NCBI GenBank assembly: GCA_049514555.1 | Contig: JBEKUY010000004.1 | Coordinates: forward strand, 124,001-188,000 | Reading direction: 5' to 3' | DNA: 64,000 bases | From: JBEKUY01 sp049514555 | Lineage (GTDB): Bacteria > Acidobacteriota > Terriglobia > Acidiferrales > UBA7541 | Shown here: in pieces, positions 58,029 through 64,000 of the stretch | Position numbering within the stretch: the stretch's first letter is position 1 | How the letters are laid out: every line of letters starts with the position of its first letter | The notes under the pieces: model-generated | The model's input: only the letters and a program-made list of their open reading frames with translations | Databases searched by the model: none | Told to the model about the DNA's origin: nothing | Position numbers and translations under genes: made by a program

Positions 58029-59600
58029 TTACGGCTTCCGCCCCCGGACGCCGTTTTCCCACGCTGGCCACATACCGAGCAGCTTCATTTGGTCCTGGAG
58101 CCCGGTTTCTTGAAGGAGCGCTCCTGTCTCCGCTCGGGTCAATCGTCTTCCGATCGGTTCGGCACGGTCCGCGATGCCCCATACCGTCACCGCCGCGAGC
58201 GCGGTTTGCAGCTTCAGTTCGCGGATATCCACCTTGTCAAAGGTGTCCGAGGCGGCGTGGTAATTCGCGGCGTAATTCGCTTCCAACTGGTTGGCGACGA
58301 GTGTGGGCACGCCCTCGAGCAGGAAATCGAAATTATCGGTGCCCCAAAATGCGTCGTAGGTGTGATTGATCGCGCCCCAGGAATCGAGCGGCTTCATCGC
58401 CTCGCGCACGCCCGCCTCGATATCGCGCCGCCCGCCGAGGGAGTATCCGGTGACGCGTCCGATGCCTTCATCGAACGTAATCATGGCGCGAATCTTGTCC
58501 AGCTCCGGCGCGTGTTGCTTCACGTAGGCCCACGACCCGAGCATCCCCTGTTCCTCGCCGGAAAACAGCACGAAGCGGATCGTCCGACGCGGCAGGAGTC
58601 CGGTCGACCGGATGGCCCGCGCTGCCTCAATCACCATCGCCGCGTTGCAGCCGTTGTCGAGCGCGCCCGTTCCCAGCTCCCACGAATCAAGGTGCGCCCC
58701 GAGGATCACCACTTCGTCCGGCTTCCCCCACCCGCGGATCTCGCCGACGACGTTTTCCTGCTCTGCCGGTCCGCCCACATTGTTCGGCATCGTGAGCCGC
58801 ACACGCACCTTCTCGCCGCTGGCCCCGCCCGACGCCAAGCGAGCCAACCGCAGTGCGTCCTCGCGCGCCACCACCGCTTGCGGGATCCGGTCGATCTCCC
58901 CCGCGATGGCGTTGGTATGCCTGTAAAGCAGCATCCGCTCCCGCGCGCTCGTCCACAGAATCGCGGCCGCGCCGCCCTTCACCGCGCGCTCGATGATCGC
59001 CGGCGCCGGCAGGTACTCGTTGAAAAGGTCAGCCCAGGTAACGGTCACATCGCTGTGCACCAGCAGGATCGCGCCTTCGAGCGCTCCCGCGCGCGCGAAT
59101 TCCTGCGCGCTTCCGCCGCCCACATCCAGGAGCTGCGCTTCGATTCCGGCCGGAGGCGTCGCGGGCGACCATCCCTCCGAAACCACATGCACGGGGAAGG
59201 CTCTTGGCCCGAGCACCTCAAGGCGCGTCTCGCCCTCGCTCCACGTCGTCGGGATCCTGTACTTTTCCGTGTGCACGCCGATTCCCGCCGCGCGAAACGC
59301 GGCCACTGCCCACTCAACCGCCTTGGCCATCTGCGGCGAGCCGGTCACGCGCCCCCCGATCCCGTCCGCGAGCCGCCGCAGGTTCCCCTCGAGCGGCGAC
59401 GGCCCCATGACCAGCGGAAGAATCTTGGCCGCTGCCTGCTCGCACGATGACGGCTCGGTCACCGAGCAGCCCGGCTCGCCTTGGATTCCCGGCGGTTGCA
59501 GCGGCGCCGTCTTCACCGGCGGAATCTGCGCCGAAGTAGGGAGCGGCCACGCAAACAGGCAAAGAAGCATGGAAATCACAACGATCGCGCCGCGCCTCAT
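58029..59600 (-). CDS. Exported M28 family metallopeptidase
   Basis: A 523-residue zinc peptidase with a signal peptide (residues 1-24, SMLLCLFAWPLPTSAQ). An inserted PA domain (about 130-250) precedes the M28 catalytic domain. The two-zinc ligand set is readable: His and Asp in GAHLDSW and GALDNG, Glu in FSGEEQG, Asp in ITFDEG and His in NYHAASD. M28 peptidases are aminopeptidases or carboxypeptidases (glutamate carboxypeptidase II-like); the PA domain is typical of these. It is probably periplasmic and used in peptide utilisation. The gene stands alone, with folP upstream on the same strand at an 81-base gap. Confidence 0.92.
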   Translation of the reverse strand: MRRGAIVVISMLLCLFAWPLPTSAQIPPVKTAPLQPPGIQGEPGCSVTEPSSCEQAAAKILPLVMGPSPLEGNLRRLADGIGGRVTGSPQMAKAVEWAVAAFRAAGIGVHTEKYRIPTTWSEGETRLEVLGPRAFPVHVVSEGWSPATPPAGIEAQLLDVGGGSAQEFARAGALEGAILLVHSDVTVTWADLFNEYLPAPAIIERAVKGGAAAILWTSARERMLLYRHTNAIAGEIDRIPQAVVAREDALRLARLASGGASGEKVRVRLTMPNNVGGPAEQENVVGEIRGWGKPDEVVILGAHLDSWELGTGALDNGCNAAMVIEAARAIRSTGLLPRRTIRFVLFSGEEQGMLGSWAYVKQHAPELDKIRAMITFDEGIGRVTGYSLGGRRDIEAGVREAMKPLDSWGAINHTYDAFWGTDNFDFLLEGVPTLVANQLEANYAANYHAASDTFDKVDIRELKLQTALAAVTVWGIADRAEPIGRRLTRAETGALLQETGLQDQMKLLGMWPAWENGVRGRKP

Positions 59601-59681
59601 CAGCTAGTCCTCCCCGGATGAATTCTTTGCCCGTCTCTCCAGTTTCTTTTGGTCCGCATTTGTCTCAGCGATCTCTGTGTC

Positions 59682-60569
59682 TCAGGGGCCCTTTCTCTTC
59701 TTCTTTACTGCGACTGCGCGATCCGCTACCCGCGCCACCTGCACCATCTCCTTCACGTCGTGTACGCGGACGATGTGCGTACCGCCTAGAATGCTCGCTG
59801 CCACTGTCGCAGCCGTTCCCCAAATGCGTTCTTCGGGTGGCAAGGGTTCTCCTTCGCTCGCGAGCGCCGTTCCAAGAAAGCCCTTCCGCGAAGTGCCTAC
59901 TAACAGCGGGAAGCCGAGCTTCCCGAGTTCCGCGAGCTGCGCCAAGATCTCGTAATTTTGCGCAAAACTCTTCCCGAAGCCGATCCCCGGATCGAGGACA
60001 ATCTGATTGCGCAGCACGCCCGCCTGCATTGCCTTTCTTGCCGACGCGCGCAGGCCCGCAATCACATCGCGCATTACGTTCCGCGCGAACGGCCCTTTCT
60101 GCATGGTTTTCGGTTCGCCGCGCATGTGCATCAGCACGAGCGCCACGCGCCTCTGCGCCGCCACCTTGGCGATCCGCGGATCGCACTTCAGTCCCGAAAT
60201 GTCGTTGATGATTTCCGCGCCCGCTGCAATCGCGGCTTCGGCCACCTCCGCCTTGCGTGTGTCAATTGAGATCGGAATTCCGAGCTGTCCGCGCAACCCT
60301 TCGATCACCGGCAAAACGCGCCCCAGCTCCTCTTCGACAGATACTCCTTCCGATCCAGGCCGCGTGGACTCGCCGCCGATATCAACCATGTCTGCCCCGT
60401 CGCGCTCCATCGCGAGCGCGTGCTCGACGGCCCGCTCGGCTTCGAGGAACGCCCCGCCATCGGAGAAGCTATCCGGCGTCACGTTCAGCACGCCCATCAC
60501 CAGCGTGCGCTGGCCCAGCTCAAGCGTTTTCGTCGGCAGTTTCAGCCGGTATCGTTTCCTTCTTAGCAT
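59682..60569 (-). CDS. folP: Dihydropteroate synthase FolP
   Basis: A 295-residue TIM-barrel enzyme of folate synthesis, condensing DHPPP with p-aminobenzoate; the target of sulfonamides. The diagnostic sequences VMGVLNVTPDSFSDGGAF, DIGGESTRPGSEGV, ISIDTRKAEVAEAAI and LVGTSRKGFLGTALA are all present. Length is normal, with a lysine-rich C-terminus (VKKKRKGP). It is downstream of ftsH on the minus strand, part of the common tilS-hpt-ftsH-folP neighbourhood, with a short Cys-motif gene between ftsH and folP. Confidence 0.97.
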   Translation of the reverse strand: MLRRKRYRLKLPTKTLELGQRTLVMGVLNVTPDSFSDGGAFLEAERAVEHALAMERDGADMVDIGGESTRPGSEGVSVEEELGRVLPVIEGLRGQLGIPISIDTRKAEVAEAAIAAGAEIINDISGLKCDPRIAKVAAQRRVALVLMHMRGEPKTMQKGPFARNVMRDVIAGLRASARKAMQAGVLRNQIVLDPGIGFGKSFAQNYEILAQLAELGKLGFPLLVGTSRKGFLGTALASEGEPLPPEERIWGTAATVAASILGGTHIVRVHDVKEMVQVARVADRAVAVKKKRKGP

Positions 60570-60627
60570 GTTTTGTGGACTTCGATTCTATCGCGGGGAG
60601 GCCGCACTCGGCGCTCGGCTGCTCTCC

Positions 60628-60936
60628 TCACTCGAGATCGAAATCTCGAAGTGGTTTCTCCGCCGGCTTGTCCTTGGCCTTCTTGAGCGCTTCCTCGAAC
60701 TTCCGGTTCAAAACGTCTTCCTTATTCTTCTCGGCGTTCCAAGAATCGCGGAACTTGTCCTCCCGCCGTTGCTCCTGATCGGCCAGGATTCTCGCCGCAT
60801 CGGAAATGTCCACGTCAGGCGCAGCCCGTGGCGGAACCTCATGCGCCAGCACTGCGGCCAAGTCCGGGTCCACGGTCAGCTTCGACTTGCAGCAGGGGCA
60901 AGTTACCTCAATGGTCCGCGCTTCCTTTTTCGCCAT
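60628..60936 (-). CDS. Small CPxC-motif protein of unknown function
   Basis: A 102-residue soluble protein. The N-terminal VTCPCCKSKLTVDPD has one CPCC motif and resembles half of a zinc ribbon; no second Cys pair follows. The rest is highly charged and helical (ADQEQRREDKFRDSWNAEKN and FEEALKKAKDKPAEKPL). It lies between ftsH (86-base gap) and folP (58-base gap) on the same strand, so it is probably transcribed with them. Function is unknown. Confidence 0.65.
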   Translation of the reverse strand: MAKKEARTIEVTCPCCKSKLTVDPDLAAVLAHEVPPRAAPDVDISDAARILADQEQRREDKFRDSWNAEKNKEDVLNRKFEEALKKAKDKPAEKPLRDFDLE

Positions 60937-61022
60937 GGGCGTATTCTACGCCTTTTGCAAAAAGATGGGGCGCCCGCCGCGGCGAGCGCCCCTACAGGAA
61001 ATTCGTTCGGACCCGTTCAGAG

Positions 61023-62969
61023 CTAGGCGGTCGCCGGCTTTTCTCCCTTGGTGAAGCCCGGCGCGGGGCGCAGTTCCGGCCGCCCCACCGGCTTCGGCTC
61101 CGTGGCCGGAGCGGGCGGAGCCACCAGCGGCGTTCGCGGCTTGTCCGGCAGTTGTTTGCCCTCGATGAGCAGCTTCACTTCATTGGCGTCGAGCACTTCG
61201 CGAACGAGCAGCGCCTGCGCGATGCGTTCGAGGGTATCGCGGTTGGTTTCGAGCGTGTATCTCGCCCTGTCGTACGATTTATTGACGATCTTTTTCACTT
61301 CGCGGTCGATCTGGATGGCCGTATCTTCCGAATAGTCGCGGTGCTGGGCGATTTCGCGGCCGAGGAAGATCGCTTCTTCCTTCTTTCCGTACGCCAGCGG
61401 TCCAAGCTCGCTCATGCCCCATTCGCAAACCATGTTGCGCGCAATTTCGGTGGCGCGTTCGATGTCGTTTCCCGCGCCGGTGGTGAGGTGCCCGAGGAAA
61501 ATCTCCTCGGCGGTGCGGCCGCCCATCAGCACCGTCAGCATCACCTCGAGATATTCCTTGGTGTAGGTGTGCTTGTCGTCGATGGGGAGCTGCATGGTGA
61601 CGCCCAGGGCCATCCCGCGGGGGATGATGGTCACCTTGTGCAGCGGGTCCGCGCCCGGCGTCATCGCCGCCACCAGGGCGTGCCCGGCCTCATGATACGC
61701 GGTATTCTTCTTCTCTTCGTCGGACAAGATCATGGACTTGCGTTCCACGCCCATGAGCACCTTGTCTTTGGACATCTCGAAGTCGGCCATCATGACGAAT
61801 TTGCGGTTCTGCCGCGCCGCCCACAACGCCGCTTCGTTCACCAGGTTCGCCAGGTCGGCGCCGGAAAAGCCCGGGCTTCCGCGCGCGATCACCGAAAGGT
61901 CCACGTCGTCCGAGAGCGGCACCTTCCGCGTGTGTACTCGCAGGATCTCCTCGCGGCCCTTGACGTCCGGACGCGCGACCACCACCCGCCGGTCAAACCG
62001 CCCCGGCCGCAGCAGCGCCGGATCCAACACGTCGGGCCGGTTGGTCGCGGCGATCAGGATGACGCCTTCGTTCGATTCGAACCCGTCCATTTCCACCAGC
62101 AACGCGTTCAGCGTCTGTTCGCGCTCGTCGTGGCCCCCGCCGAGGCCCGCGCCGCGGTGGCGCCCGACCGCGTCAATCTCATCGATGAAAATAATGCACG
62201 GGGCATTCTTCTTGCCCTGCTCGAAGAGATCTCGTACCCGGCTCGCGCCCACGCCGACGAACATCTCCACGAAATCCGAGCCCGAGATCGAGAAGAACGG
62301 CACGTTTGCTTCGCCGGCAATCGCCCGCGCCAGCAGTGTCTTCCCCGTGCCCGGCGGGCCCACCAGGAGCACGCCCTTGGGTATTCGACCGCCCAGTTTC
62401 TGGAATTTTTGCGGATCCTTCAAGAAATCGATGATTTCCTGCAACTCTTCCTTGGCCTCGTCGGTGCCTGCCACGTCTTTGAAGGTGGCCTTCTTTTGTT
62501 GGGCCGAGAGCAGCCGTGCCCGCGACTTCCCGAAGCTCAGCGCCTTGTTTCCGCCCGCTTGCATCTGCCGCATCATGAAGAAGACGAAGCCCAGCAAGAG
62601 CAGCATCGGCGCCGCCTGAACGGCCAGAATCAACCAGTCGCTGTTGCGAACCTCCTTGACCCTGATGGGCACGCCCTTATCGCGCAGCTCCTTGGTCAGC
62701 TCGGGTGCAGCCTCCTTGAAGAGCGTCATGTGGAACTGGTGGTTCTGCCCTTTCACGTACTGACCCTGGAGGTCGTAGCTATTCGGCGAGATGGAGAGCG
62801 TCACCTCTTTCACTTCGCCGGCATCCACCTTGGCCATGAATTCGCTGTAGGTCGGCTCGTCTTGCTGCGCTGACTGCCCGCTGCTAGATATCATCTTCCA
62901 AAGCACCACGCCCAGCAGCACGATGGAGAGCCAGAAGAGGATGGTCTTCGCTGTCGAACTGGAGTTCAC
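61023..62969 (-). CDS. ftsH: ATP-dependent zinc metalloprotease FtsH
   Basis: A 648-residue membrane AAA+ protease. Two N-terminal membrane helices (about 9-26 and 112-132) flank a periplasmic domain. The AAA domain has Walker A GPPGTGKT, Walker B IIFIDEID and the second-region GLGGGHDEREQTLN. The protease domain has the zinc-binding HEAGH, in TAYHEAGHALV. It degrades membrane proteins and regulatory proteins. The C-terminal end is Pro/Ala rich. A long open frame exists antisense to it (60828-62873) and is an artefact of the high GC content. It follows hpt with 45 bases. Confidence 0.97.
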   Translation of the reverse strand: MNSSSTAKTILFWLSIVLLGVVLWKMISSSGQSAQQDEPTYSEFMAKVDAGEVKEVTLSISPNSYDLQGQYVKGQNHQFHMTLFKEAAPELTKELRDKGVPIRVKEVRNSDWLILAVQAAPMLLLLGFVFFMMRQMQAGGNKALSFGKSRARLLSAQQKKATFKDVAGTDEAKEELQEIIDFLKDPQKFQKLGGRIPKGVLLVGPPGTGKTLLARAIAGEANVPFFSISGSDFVEMFVGVGASRVRDLFEQGKKNAPCIIFIDEIDAVGRHRGAGLGGGHDEREQTLNALLVEMDGFESNEGVILIAATNRPDVLDPALLRPGRFDRRVVVARPDVKGREEILRVHTRKVPLSDDVDLSVIARGSPGFSGADLANLVNEAALWAARQNRKFVMMADFEMSKDKVLMGVERKSMILSDEEKKNTAYHEAGHALVAAMTPGADPLHKVTIIPRGMALGVTMQLPIDDKHTYTKEYLEVMLTVLMGGRTAEEIFLGHLTTGAGNDIERATEIARNMVCEWGMSELGPLAYGKKEEAIFLGREIAQHRDYSEDTAIQIDREVKKIVNKSYDRARYTLETNRDTLERIAQALLVREVLDANEVKLLIEGKQLPDKPRTPLVAPPAPATEPKPVGRPELRPAPGFTKGEKPATA

Positions 62970-63014
62970 ATTGACCTCACTGCACCGTTCCGCGCATCGG
63001 AGTGACTGGGCCTT

Positions 63015-63599
63015 TCACTTGCTGCGCCTGGCCACAGACTTTGCGCGCCGTTTCCCTCCACGCCGGGAAGCCTTCGAGCCTTTCTGGGCCGCGATGTACG
63101 GAAGGTTTCGCCCATGCCCATTGCTCCCCGATAGGCCGTAACCCACCAGATCATTAGATGCGGTGACAAACCCGATGTAATCAGCGTTCAGGCTCACTTT
63201 TCGGCCTTTCGGCTTGTCCAGCAGCACCGCCAGCTTGAGCGACCTGGGCTCGCTGTCCAGCAGCCGCCGCACCAGAAAGTCCTGCGGAACTCCGGTCGCA
63301 AGCACCGCGTCGACCAGCAGGACGTCCCGCCCCTTCAGCACCGGGCGCTGTGTGAAGTACACTTCACGGCGCGGGTACCCTGAAAGTTCGACGTCGGACA
63401 GCACCTCGCGCACGAAATGGCAGACTACCGGCACGTCGATTTCCCTCACCAGGTCCGCCGCGAACATGAAACCATTTTCCAAAATGACAATCACGTCGAT
63501 GTCGCGGCCCCGGTAATCCCGGGAAATAGCCTTCCCCATTTGGGCCACTCTCGCGGCCAACCGCCCCGGCGTATACATAACTCGCGAACCGAGCCTCAC
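63015..63599 (-). CDS. Hypoxanthine phosphoribosyltransferase-like, with UPRT-like PRPP loop
   Basis: A 194-residue type I PRTase in the position of hpt (tilS-hpt-ftsH). The N-terminal half resembles HPRT: VIVILENGFMFAADLVREID corresponds to the usual VLKGAFMFLADL segment. The PRPP loop reads VLLVDAVLATGVPQDF, whereas HPRT normally has VEDIIDTGxTL; here Asp-Ala replaces Glu-Asp and the later catalytic Asp is Ala. The loop looks like the VDPMLATGG of uracil PRTases. The C-terminal tail is very basic (RRGGKRRAKSVARRSK). It overlaps tilS by four bases. Activity should not be assumed from context. Confidence 0.75.
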   Translation of the reverse strand: MRLGSRVMYTPGRLAARVAQMGKAISRDYRGRDIDVIVILENGFMFAADLVREIDVPVVCHFVREVLSDVELSGYPRREVYFTQRPVLKGRDVLLVDAVLATGVPQDFLVRRLLDSEPRSLKLAVLLDKPKGRKVSLNADYIGFVTASNDLVGYGLSGSNGHGRNLPYIAAQKGSKASRRGGKRRAKSVARRSK

Positions 63600-64000
63600 A
63601 GAGATTCCTCGGTAATGACCACTGCGCTTCGCGTCTCTTCCCGCGCAGCATACTCCGCAGCCACGGGGAGACCTTGCACCCAGACGATCTGTTCTCTGCT
63701 GGTCAGGACCGGCCAGCCCACGCGCGCACGCTGACTGACGCGCTTCTCGAGTAGAAGCCGCCTCAGCTTCCTCGCTCCCATGCGCCCCAAGGGCCTATAA
63801 GAATCCCCTGGCCGCCAATTGCGCAAAACAAGGGGAGCACGCAAAAGGGGGCGGTCCAAGACCTCACTCCTTTTCCTAGTTTCGCCCGTAGCCGGAGGCC
63901 AGTCAATCACTTTCAGGCAGACCGACCTGCCCAGTTCGACAACCCTGACCTTCGCGCCACCCCTGGCGTCGAGCCGCACCTCATACTCGTACTCGCCTGC
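63596..64000 (-). CDS. tilS: tRNA(Ile)-lysidine synthase TilS, C-terminal part (partial)
   Basis: The frame is open to the window edge, so the N-terminal catalytic ATP-binding domain lies outside. The visible C-terminal domain has VLRNWRPGDSYRPLGRMGAR, then KLRRLLLEKRVSQRARVGWP and LTSREQIVWVQGLPVAA, the pattern of the TilS C-terminal domain. TilS modifies the wobble C34 of tRNA-Ile(CAU) to lysidine. The stop overlaps the downstream PRTase start by four bases, the expected tilS-hpt coupling. The upstream boundary is set only by the window. Confidence 0.9.
   Translation of the reverse strand, partial: AGEYEYEVRLDARGGAKVRVVELGRSVCLKVIDWPPATGETRKRSEVLDRPLLRAPLVLRNWRPGDSYRPLGRMGARKLRRLLLEKRVSQRARVGWPVLTSREQIVWVQGLPVAAEYAAREETRSAVVITEESL

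Noticed and set aside
60828..62873. 681-residue frame antisense to ftsH
   Set aside because: It mirrors the ftsH codons on the opposite strand in GC-rich DNA; FtsH has all its motifs and the antisense translation has none.

Overview
The window is a gene-dense, GC-rich bacterial chromosome segment of about 64 kb. It encodes roughly 64 proteins and I see no rRNA, tRNA or CRISPR array. Several features suggest an acidobacterium (Acidobacteriota, Terriglobia-like). These are many secreted LolA-fold and TPR proteins, futalosine-pathway menaquinone genes (mqnE, a UbiA-type prenyltransferase, a UbiX-type gene), the tilS-hpt-ftsH-folP and rpsF-rpsR-rplI-dnaB-alr orders, and small palindromic repeats in the intergenic DNA. 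This assignment is inferred from gene content, not from a database search.

Layout. 1-4.5 kb: start of a gene that may be hslU, hslV, two exported proteins, an SDR reductase and a class I glutamine amidotransferase-like hydrolase, all on the minus strand. 4.5-8.1 kb: an accessory island with a RAYT/IS200-like transposase, a truncated small gene, two unknown exported proteins and several repeat families, including an exact 41-bp tandem array. 8.1-16.2 kb: a GH8 glycosidase facing a processive GT2 glycosyltransferase, then a Tat-exported multicopper oxidase, DoxX, OsmC, a quinone oxidoreductase and a K+ channel. 16.4-19.8 kb: a Wzx-like flippase and a two-domain methyltransferase-like/APH-like kinase protein. 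19.8-25 kb: menaquinone genes, larB, selA. 25-29.1 kb: purH and an arsR-arsM-arsN2 arsenic operon. 29.2-45.3 kb: a long, mostly plus-strand housekeeping run (TPR protein, ispE, prs, rplY, pth, rpsF, rpsR, rplI, dnaB, alr, PIN-TRAM, ispD, ispF, a stand-alone GltX anticodon-binding-like domain, rlmB), with apt and acyP on the other strand. 45.3-50 kb: HAD phosphatase, PilZ protein, EamA transporter, ada, LolA-like protein. 50-64 kb (minus strand): lysC, a lipoprotein/permease/ATPase ABC operon, two unknown genes coupled to mltG, ruvX, an M28 peptidase, folP, ftsH, an atypical HPRT-like gene and the 3' part of tilS, which runs off the window.

Most genes are core metabolism, translation, isoprenoid supply, envelope and stress functions. 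The points most worth a second look are: (i) palindromic repeats that share a GCTAC tail, lie beside a RAYT transposase and include an expanded 6 x 41 bp array; (ii) an interspersed repeat that supplies the C-terminal codons and stop of the GT2 gene; (iii) -10 boxes placed 6-9 nt before start codons, suggesting leaderless transcription, most clearly at arsR; (iv) the flippase plus fused kinase pair; (v) a free-standing tRNA-synthetase anticodon-binding domain; (vi) an HPRT-like enzyme with a UPRT-like PRPP loop; and (vii) the lipoprotein-ABC operon and the uncharacterised genes coupled to mltG.
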